NCBI GenBank assembly: GCA_018436855.1
Contig: JAHDKO010000013.1
Coordinates: 1-64,000, forward strand
Reading direction: 5' to 3'
Source of the DNA: Deltaproteobacteria bacterium
GTDB taxonomy: Bacteria > Desulfobacterota > Desulfomonilia > UBA1062
DNA: 64,000 nucleotides
Of the stretch, positions 47,874 through 56,650 are shown piece by piece; positions within the stretch are counted from its first letter, which is position 1; each line of letters begins with the position of its first letter. Both the position numbers and the translations under genes were made by a program. Below the pieces are notes generated by a model that was not told the origin of the DNA, searched no databases, and worked only from the letters and a program-made list of their open reading frames with translations.

Positions 47874-48449
47874 ATGAAATCACCGGACATAAAGAATCTG
47901 AAACAGAATAATTGGTATCATGAACGCGATCTGCGGATGCCTCAGCAGATGCTTCGATCTGATGCTTTTATCTCGTTAACGCACACAGCCAAGTACATCC
48001 TGATGCTATTTCTATCAAGGCGAGAATGGCACACCGAAAAACAAGGCCGCAAGAAGAAGCCTGTTTACCATAATACCGGGCTGAAACTTCCATACAGTGA
48101 AGCGGCGACATACGGCATTAATGCAAAGCAGTTCAGGCGTTGCCTTAAGGAACTCATAGAGCACGGCTTCCTCGAAATTGCCAAGCAAGGCGGCCAGCTT
48201 CGCGGTCATAAGGAATGCAGCGAGTACGACCTTATTGATGACTGGAAGCATTATGGAACATCTGCTTTTGCTCCAAGGACTTCATCGAAGGGAGTGTGTT
48301 TCAGCGACTCTCTGGCAAGATACAACCAGGCTAGGACGGCCGGAAAGAGATTGCGGGCAGTGGTGGGAGATAAAACATTTTCGACTGACATGGGTGACAG
48401 CCGACTCACTGTCGTGGGTGACAGCCGAAGACCAAAAAGGCAGCAGTGA
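47874..48449 (+). CDS. Replication-initiator-like winged-helix protein
   Basis: About 191 residues. The ATG at 47874 has GGGAGA upstream; five codons earlier another ATG exists without one. The central part looks like a winged helix of plasmid or phage initiators: LTHTAKYILMLFLSRREW, then YGINAKQFRRCLKELIEHGFL and GHKECSEYDLIDDWKHYG. Its 3' end contains the first two of four iteron-like repeats, here read as GDSR. The position before a helicase gene and the repeats suggest it starts replication of the excised element. The fold assignment is by eye and should be taken as tentative. Confidence 0.68.
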   Translation: MKSPDIKNLKQNNWYHERDLRMPQQMLRSDAFISLTHTAKYILMLFLSRREWHTEKQGRKKKPVYHNTGLKLPYSEAATYGINAKQFRRCLKELIEHGFLEIAKQGGQLRGHKECSEYDLIDDWKHYGTSAFAPRTSSKGVCFSDSLARYNQARTAGKRLRAVVGDKTFSTDMGDSRLTVVGDSRRPKRQQ

Positions 48450-48578
48450 AAGGGGGGCATGGATGACAGCCGAAAGAAAAGCGCAGAGAAGCGGCAAAAC
48501 AGGTAATCGTGCCACCTTGCAGGCAGACAAGCCCATAAAGCCCCAAAAGACCCAATGGGGGGCATGGGTGACAGTACT
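48391..48578 (+). repeat. Iteron-like direct repeats (candidate replication origin)
   Basis: Four direct copies of TGGGTGACAGCCGA or a close variant: 48391-48404 and 48415-48428 (identical), 48460-48473 (one change) and 48565-48578 (last four bases differ). The last two are both preceded by GGGGGGCA. They start in the 3' end of the initiator-like gene and continue into the noncoding gap before the helicase, the usual place for an iteron-type origin. Confidence 0.5.
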
Positions 48579-48645
48579 TTCTAGTATTACCAGGCATAGG
48601 GGTAGTTCTATGCATCGTCTTAACCGGAAAACTGGGAAGAAAAAG

Positions 48646-48684
48646 AGCCGAAATCCTCCGGGCGGCCTTTTCTGCTTTTCGGCT
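48646..48684. repeat. Inverted repeat before the helicase gene
   Basis: AGCCGAAA and TTTCGGCT pair exactly around a GC-rich interior containing CGGGCGGCC. It follows the iteron-like repeats and ends about 20 bases before the helicase GTG start; it may be an origin structure or an attenuator. Confidence 0.4.
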
Positions 48685-48704
48685 GTTTCACATGGGGGTG
48701 TGGA

Positions 48705-50090
48705 GTGACTGATAGATCAGGCAAGCTCAATCTTTCAGTCAGCAGCCACACCTACCTGTACCCTTCCGAAGCGATTCCACCATGTCTTCTTTCGAAAATA
48801 AAGGGGCGGCTCACCTTCACCAACCCAGAGTATGATAGAAATAACCGCCTTGGGAAAAGCACCTGGGCCACGCCGGAACAGATATGTGGTTATGATATGA
48901 TAGGGGACACACTCGTCATTCCGCGCGGCTTCACCAGGCAACTGGTTGGTCTCCTGAGAAATCACAATGTTCGATTTGAGATAAACGACAAAAGACGCAC
49001 CCTGCCCGATGTAGAATTCTCGTTCCTAGGCTCATTGAAGGGTTTCCAAGCTCAGGCGGTCAGGACGGTATTATCGAGATCCTTCGGCACTCTTCAGGCA
49101 CCGACAGGCAGCGGCAAGACCGTTATAGCCCTTGCGACAATAGCACACCGGACACAGCCTGCTCTTGTGCTCGTGCATACCAGGGAACTACTCAATCAGT
49201 GGGTTGATCGAATTCAACAATTCCTGGGCATCCCCAAGAAAGAGATAGGCATTATCGGCGGCGGGAAGAGAGTTATCGGCCAGGGCGTTACCGTTGGCAT
49301 AGTCAATAGTATCTATCCGATTGCCTCAGAGATAAAGGAGCACTTCGGTTTCCTCATTGTAGACGAATGTCACAGATGCCCGTCAAGGATGTTCACCGAG
49401 GCCGTGAGCGCATTTGATAGCAAGTTCATGCTTGGGCTTTCGGCTACGCCATACCGTAGGGATCGGCTCACAAGGCTTATTTACTGGAACCTAGGTGATC
49501 GACTCCATGAAATTGAACAATCTACCCTTGAGGCAACCGGGGATGTACTAAAGGCCGAAGTTATCACCAGGGAAACTGATTTCGTTTCATCCTGGGATGC
49601 ATCGGAGCGTTATTCACAGATGCTTTCCGAATTGACCGAGGACCGGGACCGGAATGAACAAATCATTGATGACGTAGTGAATGAAGCCCGGAAGGGTAGT
49701 GGGGTTATCCTCATTATCAGTGACCGGAGAAGCCACTGCGAGACATTGAGCCTAATGCTCTCAAATCGGGAAATAAACTCGGATACTCTAACCGGGGATC
49801 TTTCGAACGGGACGCGCAAGGACATAGTTGAAAGGCTCAATGCAGGGCAAGTTAAAGTTCTCATAGCAACCGGGCAGCTCATCGGCGAGGGATTTGATTG
49901 CAAGAGCCTTTCAACACTCTTCCTTGCCTGCCCTATCAAGTTTTCCGGTCGGCTGATTCAATACCTGGGTAGAGTGCTTAGACCGGCACCGGGGAAGAAC
50001 GAGGCCCTTGTCTATGATTATGTGGATTCAAAGATCGGCGTTCTTGAGAATGCGGCAAGGGCAAGGCAGCGGGTTTATGCGAAAGCATAA
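48705..50090 (+). CDS. XPB/UvsW-like superfamily 2 helicase
   Basis: A 461-residue DNA helicase. An N-terminal domain of about 110 residues precedes the two RecA-like domains. Motif I is APTGSGKT (132-139), motif II DECH (220-223), motif III SATP (246-249), and motif VI QYLGRVLRP near 430. This pattern fits XPB/RAD25-like and phage UvsW-type enzymes, which remodel forks or recombination intermediates. It starts with GTG; GGGGG lies a few bases upstream. It would serve replication of the excised element together with the initiator-like protein. Confidence 0.87.
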   Translation: MTDRSGKLNLSVSSHTYLYPSEAIPPCLLSKIKGRLTFTNPEYDRNNRLGKSTWATPEQICGYDMIGDTLVIPRGFTRQLVGLLRNHNVRFEINDKRRTLPDVEFSFLGSLKGFQAQAVRTVLSRSFGTLQAPTGSGKTVIALATIAHRTQPALVLVHTRELLNQWVDRIQQFLGIPKKEIGIIGGGKRVIGQGVTVGIVNSIYPIASEIKEHFGFLIVDECHRCPSRMFTEAVSAFDSKFMLGLSATPYRRDRLTRLIYWNLGDRLHEIEQSTLEATGDVLKAEVITRETDFVSSWDASERYSQMLSELTEDRDRNEQIIDDVVNEARKGSGVILIISDRRSHCETLSLMLSNREINSDTLTGDLSNGTRKDIVERLNAGQVKVLIATGQLIGEGFDCKSLSTLFLACPIKFSGRLIQYLGRVLRPAPGKNEALVYDYVDSKIGVLENAARARQRVYAKA

Positions 50091-50116
50091 AGGCATACCA
50101 GGTAGCTATGACAACG

Positions 50117-50134
50117 GTTACAGCTAGGTTACAG
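50117..50134 (+). promoter_or_regulatory. Candidate integrase/excisionase sites before the second HTH gene
   Basis: Two GGTTACAG direct repeats (50116-50123 and 50127-50134), 11 bases apart, directly upstream of the small HTH gene. The core GTTACA is shared with pairs near both ends of the element. Confidence 0.4.
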
Positions 50135-50138
50135 TGAT

Positions 50139-50372
50139 ATGCAAGATACTGATATCACGGGCAATAAAAAGGCGCACAGGATTCACAATCCAGTGATCAA
50201 GCGTCTTTATTCAATCAAGGAGGCGGCTGTCTACCTTGGGAGACCTGTCTGGGGTATCAGATCACTCATATGGGATGGGAAGATTCGCTACATTCAGGAT
50301 GGAAGGAAGTACTACCTGGATGTGAAAGACATGGATGCATATATCGAGAGCCAGAAAAGGACATTCACATAG
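50139..50372 (+). CDS. Small helix-turn-helix (excisionase-like) protein
   Basis: A 77-residue protein with the MerR/excisionase fold: LYSIKEAAVYLGRPVWGIRS forms the helix-turn-helix and KIRYIQDGRKYYLDVKDMDA the wing. It lies between the helicase and the integrase, a normal place for a directionality factor. A GTTACA repeat pair stands immediately before it. The ATG has only a weak ribosome-binding site, so a slightly later start is possible. It resembles the HTH protein at 47118 in fold, not closely in sequence. Confidence 0.75.
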   Translation: MQDTDITGNKKAHRIHNPVIKRLYSIKEAAVYLGRPVWGIRSLIWDGKIRYIQDGRKYYLDVKDMDAYIESQKRTFT

Positions 50373-50628
50373 GGCCATGCACGGAAATCGAGTGAAATTA
50401 TGCTTGTTTCTTGCCTTCCAGGAGAGTATAAATAAAACGGATCGGCAAGATGTTGGTAGCATCTCACCGATCCTGACCACACGCTTAAACGAGGTAAGCG
50501 AATGGCTGATAAGTATCTATCCATTTTCCATCTCTTTATCAATTCAAAAGCCACCAGTATCCTTACCCCATTTGCGTGCAATGTCCTGGAATAAACCCGC
50601 CTTTGCGGGAGAAATAGGAGGATGAGAT

Positions 50629-51744
50629 ATGGGATGCATTTACAAACGAGGTAAAATCTACTGGATCAAGTATTACAAAAATGGGAAACCCTACCAGGAA
50701 TCGACCAAAAGTGGGAAAGAGGCAGAAGCGAAGAATCTCCTGAAAAAACGTGAAGGTGAGATAGCTGAGGGCAAGTTTCCGGGCATCGTATTTGGCAAGG
50801 TGAAGTTCGATGACCTTGCTAAAGACCTTCTCTCTGATTATCGGATTAACGGTAAGAAATCTCTGGACAGAGTGGAATACAGCATAAAGCATCTCAAGAA
50901 GCATTTTAAGGGCGTGAGGATACCGGAGATCACCACGCCACGGATTAACAAATACATTGAAGCCCGGCTCCAGGAAGGAGCAGAAAACGGGACTATTAAC
51001 CGGGAACTCGCAGCACTCAAGAGGATGATGAACATAGGGGCAAAGCAGACACCCCCCCGCGTAGACCGGGTGCCCTATATCCCCATGCTGAAAGAGAACA
51101 ACGTGAGGAAGGGATTCTTTGAGCATGTTGATTTCATTGCACTACGAGATACCCTGCCCCATTTTCTGAAGGGCTTTGTAACCTTTGGTTACAAGACAGG
51201 GTGGAGAAAATCCGAGATCGAAACCCTTACATGGTCACAGGTTGACCGTGAACAGGGTATCGTCAGGCTGGAACCGGGAGATACAAAGAACGATGATGGA
51301 CGGACCGTGTATCTCGATTCCGAGCTGCAGGAAGTCTTCAAGGCTCAATGGGAGAAAAGGAAGGCGGCAAAAAAGATTCTGCCCTATGTCTTCCCGAACG
51401 AAGACGGCACGGACCGGATAAAAGACTTCCGGGGATCGTGGGATAAGGCTTGCAAAGAAGCCAAGATCGGGAAGCGGCTTTTCCATGACATGCGTAGAAC
51501 CGCTGTCCGTAACATGGTGAGATCGGGTATCCCCGAGAGAGTAGCAATGATGATCTCCGGTCACAAGACAAGGACCGTGTTTGACCGCTACAACATCGTG
51601 AATGCCGATGATCTCAAACGGGCCGCAGCAAAGCAGGAAGCATATCTTGAAAGCCAAGCGGTTACAAAAACGGTTACAACCGTCGATTTTTCTCAGAAAG
51701 CCGATTCAGCGAATACCGATAAATCTCTTGCATTATCGAGGTAA
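50629..51744 (+). CDS. Tyrosine integrase of the element
   Basis: A 371-residue tyrosine recombinase. The N-terminal arm-binding part begins MGCIYKRGKIYWIKYYKNGK, followed by a SAM-like core-binding domain (about 58-140). The catalytic set is complete: R193, K220, H286, R289, H312 and nucleophile Y321 (FDRYN). ATAGGAGG is the ribosome-binding site, and a short CCCGC/GCGGG hairpin stands just upstream (50596-50609). Its TAA stop is directly followed by the discriminator base of tRNA-Leu, so the gene ends exactly at attR. A pair of GTTACA repeats lies inside its last codons. It should integrate the element into the 3' half of tRNA-Leu. Confidence 0.95.
   Translation: MGCIYKRGKIYWIKYYKNGKPYQESTKSGKEAEAKNLLKKREGEIAEGKFPGIVFGKVKFDDLAKDLLSDYRINGKKSLDRVEYSIKHLKKHFKGVRIPEITTPRINKYIEARLQEGAENGTINRELAALKRMMNIGAKQTPPRVDRVPYIPMLKENNVRKGFFEHVDFIALRDTLPHFLKGFVTFGYKTGWRKSEIETLTWSQVDREQGIVRLEPGDTKNDDGRTVYLDSELQEVFKAQWEKRKAAKKILPYVFPNEDGTDRIKDFRGSWDKACKEAKIGKRLFHDMRRTAVRNMVRSGIPERVAMMISGHKTRTVFDRYNIVNADDLKRAAAKQEAYLESQAVTKTVTTVDFSQKADSANTDKSLALSR
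51661..51678 (+). promoter_or_regulatory. Candidate integrase arm sites, right
   Basis: GTTACA at 51661-51666 and 51673-51678, within the 3' end of the integrase gene, about 67-84 bases from attR. In the excised circle they would flank the core on the side opposite the left pair at 45543. Confidence 0.45.
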
Positions 51745-51826
<82 letters not shown>

Positions 51827-51900
51827 CTGGGTAATCTATGGAAATTGTGGACCGCTTTGTCAAGAACATTCCGGGATGAAAAGGTTCATGAAGTGACGAG

Positions 51901-51943
51901 GCCGAACAAGGGCCCGGCATCCGATGCCGGGCCCTTGTTCGGC
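51901..51943. terminator. Long perfect hairpin between tRNA-Leu and glgP
   Basis: A perfect 20-base stem (from GCCGAACAAGG to its complement, centred at 51922) closed by a three-base CCG loop. It lies 13 bases beyond the stop codon of the phosphorylase gene. No T-run follows on either strand, so it is a 3'-end stabiliser or a factor-dependent terminator rather than a canonical one. Confidence 0.65.
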
Positions 51944-51955
51944 GGGTAGTTTCGG

Positions 51956-54508
51956 CTATGCCCAGCTGATGAGCCCTGAATCGACCGGGCAGACGAGGTT
52001 CGTGTGACTGGGCAGGATCCGCACCGAGTATCCGAACCTTCCGGTTTTTTCACACTGGATGCGTGTCTGGAAGACGTGATCACCCTTGCCCAGCTCACCG
52101 CCGTGCTCCATGGCGACCTTGCTGACGTCGCAGAGGTTGCCGCCGTCATCAATTCGACCATAGTAGGTCTGAACGCTCACATCGGAAGGCTTGATCGACC
52201 CCAGATGCACGGTCGCCTTGATGACGATCTCGCTGTGGACCTCGACCTCGTCGCCATCGGAATGTCCGATATCGCTGATCCGCACCTGATCCCAGATCTT
52301 CCTCAGGCTGTTCATCCAGGAGACCAGATCCTTGGCATTCCGGTAGCCGTCGGCGCCGAGCTTCCGGGATCGCAGCCCTGCCTCCACATAGCACCGGTCG
52401 GTGTACTCCTCGACCATGCGATTGGAATTGAACTGCGGACACAAGGTTCTCATGGACCGCTTCATCATCGCGATCCAGCCGCGGGGCAGGCCGTCGAGCC
52501 CGCGGTCGTAGTACAACGGGATAATTTCCTGCTCCAGGAGATCGTAGATGGCCTTGCTCTCCACCTCGTCCTGATACTGGAGGTCCTCGTACACCTCTCC
52601 GTTGCCGATAGACCATCCGAGGTCCGGGGCATAGCCCTCGACCCACCAGCCATCCTGCACGCTCAGGTTCAGCGCGCCGTTGGCCGTGGCCTTCATACCC
52701 GACGTACCGCAGGCCTCCAGCGGTCTCCGGGGATTGTTGAGCCAGATGTCCACGCCCTCCACCAGGTACCGGGCGATGTTCATATTGTAGTCTTCGATGA
52801 AGACCACCCGGTTGCGGAAGGGTTCTTCCCGGGCGATATGGGTGATGCGCTGGATAATGGCCTTGCCCTCGTGATCCCGCGGGTGGGCCTTGCCCGAGAT
52901 GATGACCTGCACCGGCAGATCCGTGTTGGAGATGATCTTCTTGAGACGCTCGATATCGTGGAACAGCAGGAGCCCGCGCTTGTAGGTCGCGAACCTCTTC
53001 GCGAAGCCGATGGTCAGGGCATCGGGGTGCAGGGTCTCCATGGCCCGTTTGATATCGCTGGGCTTGCCGCCCCGCGCCTCGATCTGCCTTGCCAGGCGCC
53101 TGCGCGAAAAGGCCACCAGTCGCTCACGCCTTCGCTGATGCGTGGACCAGAGCTCGGCGTCCGGGATGTCGTCGATCCGCTCCCACACCTTCTGGTTGTC
53201 CGGGTCCTCTTTCCACTTCGGGCCCAAGTACCGTTCGAAGAGGTCCGCCATCTCGGATGATATCCACGAAGGGATGTGAATCCCGTTGGTGATGGATGAA
53301 ATGGGGATATCCTCGCCGCCGATGTCGGGCCAGATCTCCTTCCACATATCCCGCGACACCCTGCCGTGCAGCTTGCTCACGCCGTTGCGGTAGGCGGAGT
53401 TCTTGATCGCGAAGACCGTGGCCCCGAAGTTTTCCTTGTCGTCGGAGGGATTCTTTCTCCCCAGGGTCAGAAAGTCCCGCCACCCGATGCCCAGGCCCTC
53501 GACGTATCCCTTCACGTACTTTTCCATGAGGCTGATATCGAACACGTCGTTGCCCGCCGGCACCGGGGTATGGGTCGTGAAGACGAGCGACGCCCTCACC
53601 ACTTCGCGGGCCGTGGCGAAATCGAGCCCGTGGTCCTGCATGAGCATTCTGATGCGCTCGAGCCCCACCAGAAAGGAATGGCCCTCGTTCATGTGATAGA
53701 CCATGGGATCGATGTTCAGCGCCTGAAGGGCCTTCATGCCGCCTATTCCCAGGACGATCTCCTGACGGAGCCGGTCCTCCATGTTCCCGGCATAGAGACC
53801 ACCGGTGATGTTGCGGTCGTCCGGATGATTCTCTTCGAGGTTCGTGTCCAGGAGATAGAGCGGAATCCTTCCCACCTGGCATCTCCAGATCTGGGCAAAA
53901 CACTTCCTCCCCCCGAGGTCGACGGAGACCTTGACGGGCTTGTCGTCTTTGCCGGTCTCAAGGGTGAGCGCCATGTGATAGAAATCGTTGTTGGTCGATT
54001 CTTCCTGCTGCCACCCGTCCCAGCTCAGGTACTGGGTGAAGTACCCGTGCCGGTACAGCAGACCCACCCCGCACAGGGGCAGTCTCAGGTCGCTTGCGCT
54101 CTTGAGGTGGTCTCCGGCGAGGATACCCAGTCCTCCGGAGTAGATGGGCAGGCTCTCGGTAAGGCCGAACTCCATGGAAAAGTAGGCAATGGTGAAGTCG
54201 ATGGGCTGGGACAGGAGAAAGGAGTACACCCCTTTCTCCGATATGTAGTCCTCGAACGCATCGGCTGTCCTTTTCATCTGGGAGAGAAATCCGTCATCCT
54301 CCATGAGGTCCATGATTCTTCCCTGGGAGATGCTGGAGAGCATATCCACGGGATTGTGCCCGGTCTTCTCCCAAAGATCCCTGTCCATGTGCCGGAAGAG
54401 CCTCTGGCCCTGCTGGTTCCAGCTGAACCACACGTTGTATGCAAGGTCGAGGATCGGGCTTAAGGTTTCGGGAAGGGCGGGCACAACGCGAAATGACTTA
54501 ATCTTCAT
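51956..54508 (-). CDS. glgP: Alpha-glucan (glycogen) phosphorylase
   Basis: An 850-residue GT35 enzyme of the long bacterial-archaeal type with an N-terminal DUF3417-like extension (KIKSFRVVPALPETLSPILD). The catalytic domains have FSMEFGLTESLPIYSGGLGI, MNEGHS, FTTHTPVPAGND and the PLP-binding Lys in EACGTSGMKATANGALN. It releases glucose 1-phosphate from alpha-1,4-glucans with phosphate. The length is typical of this subtype. A C-terminal 80 residues form a beta-sandwich. GAAAGGGG precedes the ATG. The product could enter glycolysis via the phosphohexomutase at 30756. Confidence 0.95.
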   Translation of the reverse strand: MKIKSFRVVPALPETLSPILDLAYNVWFSWNQQGQRLFRHMDRDLWEKTGHNPVDMLSSISQGRIMDLMEDDGFLSQMKRTADAFEDYISEKGVYSFLLSQPIDFTIAYFSMEFGLTESLPIYSGGLGILAGDHLKSASDLRLPLCGVGLLYRHGYFTQYLSWDGWQQEESTNNDFYHMALTLETGKDDKPVKVSVDLGGRKCFAQIWRCQVGRIPLYLLDTNLEENHPDDRNITGGLYAGNMEDRLRQEIVLGIGGMKALQALNIDPMVYHMNEGHSFLVGLERIRMLMQDHGLDFATAREVVRASLVFTTHTPVPAGNDVFDISLMEKYVKGYVEGLGIGWRDFLTLGRKNPSDDKENFGATVFAIKNSAYRNGVSKLHGRVSRDMWKEIWPDIGGEDIPISSITNGIHIPSWISSEMADLFERYLGPKWKEDPDNQKVWERIDDIPDAELWSTHQRRRERLVAFSRRRLARQIEARGGKPSDIKRAMETLHPDALTIGFAKRFATYKRGLLLFHDIERLKKIISNTDLPVQVIISGKAHPRDHEGKAIIQRITHIAREEPFRNRVVFIEDYNMNIARYLVEGVDIWLNNPRRPLEACGTSGMKATANGALNLSVQDGWWVEGYAPDLGWSIGNGEVYEDLQYQDEVESKAIYDLLEQEIIPLYYDRGLDGLPRGWIAMMKRSMRTLCPQFNSNRMVEEYTDRCYVEAGLRSRKLGADGYRNAKDLVSWMNSLRKIWDQVRISDIGHSDGDEVEVHSEIVIKATVHLGSIKPSDVSVQTYYGRIDDGGNLCDVSKVAMEHGGELGKGDHVFQTRIQCEKTGRFGYSVRILPSHTNLVCPVDSGLISWA

Positions 54509-54627
54509 GAAATCCCCTTTCGTGAGGTAGATTGTCTCCCCTCATACCAAATGAAAACCTGTACACAACCCCCATCAGGGCCTGCGATAACAACATGTCG
54601 GTAAATGAGAAACGCGAGTGGTTCCAA

Positions 54628-55242
54628 TTACAAAAGTTTCTTTATCATTTCAACGGCAACGGGCCGGGTTACCATGCCCAGATTGATAACCGCGTGGTAG
54701 AGCTTCGGATCGCGGTTGTCCTGCTTGAACATCTTCTCGTGGTACTTGCGCCGTTCTTCTTCCTTTGCCTTGATGATGGTTTCCGCCTCACGGAGCGTGA
54801 TCGACACCTTGGAAGCGAGAAACTTTTTCTTGAACTCAAGAGGCGCCACGGCACGCACATGCACCACGTCCGCACGATTCTGGAGGATGCACTGCCCCCC
54901 TCTTCCCACGATCACCACGTTGCCCCGGTCGGCGAGATCGTTCATGAGCCCGTGGAGCCCGGTGCGGTACTTCTCGCTGTTCACATAGGCCAGATCCTTT
55001 GACTGGGAAACGATGGTCTGAATCGTGCTCTCCGAGATGAACTTGCTGATGAACGAGGCGAGAGCGAGGTATCCTCCGTCTTCGAGGGTGCTCACCATCC
55101 CCGTCGAGGTCCCCATCTTCTTTGCCAGATCCACCACGATGGCCTTGTCGATATACTCGTACCCGAGGCTCTCGGCCAGTGCCCTTGCCATCTCGAGACC
55201 GCCGCACCCGTGTTCCCGTGATATCGTAATCGATTTCCCCAT
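54628..55242 (-). CDS. Cytidylate kinase-like protein
   Basis: A 204-residue P-loop-like protein of the cytidylate_kin2 family. The start KSITISREHGCGGLEMARAL corresponds to the family's ISREYGSGG motif, and VVIVGRGGQCILQ follows in the centre. These proteins are related to cytidylate kinase but their true substrate is unproven. It lies two bases downstream of cpoB on the same strand and ends the tol-pal gene run. Confidence 0.86.
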   Translation of the reverse strand: MGKSITISREHGCGGLEMARALAESLGYEYIDKAIVVDLAKKMGTSTGMVSTLEDGGYLALASFISKFISESTIQTIVSQSKDLAYVNSEKYRTGLHGLMNDLADRGNVVIVGRGGQCILQNRADVVHVRAVAPLEFKKKFLASKVSITLREAETIIKAKEEERRKYHEKMFKQDNRDPKLYHAVINLGMVTRPVAVEMIKKLL

Positions 55243-55244
55243 GT

Positions 55245-55970
55245 CTAAAGACCATCCTTCACGATCTTTTTCGCCTTTGCCGCCGCCTCGGTTGCGGGAT
55301 ATCCCTGGACAAGCTTCTTGAGAATGATATTCCCGGTCTCGCTGTCGCCCATTTTATGAAACGCCATGCCCTGTTTGAGAAGGCAGTCGGGCACCTTCCG
55401 GCTCTTCGCGTACTTCTTTGCAACCAAGTCGTACTTCAGTACAGCGTCTTCGTACTTCCCTTGAGCGTACAGCGTTTCGCCTATCCAGAAATGGGTCTCG
55501 GCGGCTAGGGCCGGCTCGGGATTCGAGGAGAGAAACGAGCTGAAATCGCTCAATGCATCCGGGAGCTTGCCGGCCCGGTACTTTTCCATGCCGGTTTCGA
55601 AGAGGGACTTCTGCGGCTGCGCCTGCATCAGGAGGAGGGCCCGGAGGTCCTCCATTTCCTTCTCTATCGCGCTCAGCCGCTCCTCGCTTGCCTTACCGGC
55701 CATGCCTCTGCCCGAGGCGTTGCTGATCTCCTCTATGCTCCCCTGGAGGGAAAACATCTGCTCACGGAGCTCGTTGAAACGGGCCTGGAGCTCCGCCTGC
55801 TGCCCCAGGCCCTGTTCGACCATGCGGTCCTTCTCCTTGATCTTCGATTCCACCTTGACGAGCCGCGTCTTGAGCGAGTCGACCTCCCACCTTACCGCCT
55901 GGAGATCCTGCTGGGATGCGCATCCCGCCAGGAGCAAAGGAATGAAGAAAAAGGGCAGTAACCTTTTCAT
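55245..55970 (-). CDS. cpoB: Cell division coordinator CpoB (YbgF-like)
   Basis: A 241-residue exported protein with a lipoprotein-type signal (LLLAGC, Cys17), an N-terminal coiled coil (about 20-90) and three C-terminal tetratricopeptide-like repeats (AETHFWIGETLYAQGKYEDA and onward). CpoB links peptidoglycan synthesis by PBP1b with Tol-driven constriction in E. coli. It follows pal after 12 bases, as in most tol-pal clusters. The lipobox is a difference from E. coli CpoB, which is soluble in the periplasm. Confidence 0.92.
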   Translation of the reverse strand: MKRLLPFFFIPLLLAGCASQQDLQAVRWEVDSLKTRLVKVESKIKEKDRMVEQGLGQQAELQARFNELREQMFSLQGSIEEISNASGRGMAGKASEERLSAIEKEMEDLRALLLMQAQPQKSLFETGMEKYRAGKLPDALSDFSSFLSSNPEPALAAETHFWIGETLYAQGKYEDAVLKYDLVAKKYAKSRKVPDCLLKQGMAFHKMGDSETGNIILKKLVQGYPATEAAAKAKKIVKDGL

Positions 55971-55982
55971 AGCGCCAACCGG

Positions 55983-56540
55983 TCAGTTCCCCAGGATGCG
56001 GAACTCGGCCCTTCTGTTCTTCGTCCATGCATCTTCGCCGCTGCCCGCTTCCAGCGGTTTCTCTTCACCATAGCTGATGGTGGAAACCCTGGTGGGGTTG
56101 ATGCCGAGGAAGACGAGATAATCCTGGGCGGATTTTGCCCTGCGCTCGCCCAGTGCCAGGTTGTACTCACGGGTGCCCCGCTCGTCGCAATGCCCTTCGA
56201 TGCGCACGTTCATGTTGGGGTGAGCGTTGAGGAAACTGGCCTTCTCGGCAAGGATTTTCCTCGCTTCGGCAGTCAGGTTGAACTTGTCGAAATCGAAGTA
56301 GATTCTATCCTGCTCGAACTTCGCGATCTCCTCTTCCACGGCCTGCGGCGCAGCGGACACGTCACCTTCAGATCCGGGCATATCGAGCTCCATGTCAGGC
56401 GTGCCGGTGATCACATCTTCCTGCTGCGAGGGAGGAGTCGGCCCTTCCACCTGCTGAACTCCATGCTTCGCACAACCGGAAATAAAGAATATAAGCGATA
56501 CCAACGCCATCAGCCCAACCACTCTTTCTGCGTTCCTCAT
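55983..56540 (-). CDS. pal: Peptidoglycan-associated lipoprotein Pal
   Basis: A 185-residue outer-membrane lipoprotein. The signal ends ISGC (Cys23), a disordered linker of about 55 residues follows, and the OmpA-like domain binds peptidoglycan with IYFDFDKFNLTAEARKIL, RIEGHCDERGTREYNLALGE and RRAKSAQDYL, all Pal signatures. It forms the outer-membrane end of the Tol-Pal system. A 267-base gap with several hairpins separates it from tolB. Confidence 0.95.
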   Translation of the reverse strand: MRNAERVVGLMALVSLIFFISGCAKHGVQQVEGPTPPSQQEDVITGTPDMELDMPGSEGDVSAAPQAVEEEIAKFEQDRIYFDFDKFNLTAEARKILAEKASFLNAHPNMNVRIEGHCDERGTREYNLALGERRAKSAQDYLVFLGINPTRVSTISYGEEKPLEAGSGEDAWTKNRRAEFRILGN

Positions 56541-56650
56541 TTCATCCTCCTTGGTAGTTCCCTACTTTGTACCGAGGAAATCAGCAATTCGCGACTCCTC
56601 CAGCCTGTCCATAAATTACCTTAAACCTGAACCAGGTCAAGCATAAAATA

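Larger units (their letters stand above)
45359..51744 (+). mobile_element. Integrated satellite/plasmid-like element in tRNA-Leu(UAG)
   Basis: A segment of about 6.4 kb bounded by the 53-base tRNA-derived repeats at 45359 and 51745. All its genes are on the plus strand: lipoprotein, excisionase/AlpA-like HTH, tandem Cys-motif protein, replication-initiator-like protein, XPB-like helicase, second HTH and tyrosine integrase. Its left third is much richer in A and T than the flanking chromosome. No capsid, tail, packaging or conjugation gene is visible, so it resembles a phage satellite or an integrative plasmid that borrows its transfer from another element; that is inference. Integrity of the integrase and of both att sites suggests it could still excise. 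Confidence 0.88.

Noticed and set aside
48463-48708. An 81-codon frame between the initiator-like gene and the helicase, overlapping the helicase start as GTGA
   Set aside because: The overlap is suggestive, but the frame runs through the iteron-like repeats and the inverted repeat, has no convincing codon pattern and no known match. It is kept as a possibility only.
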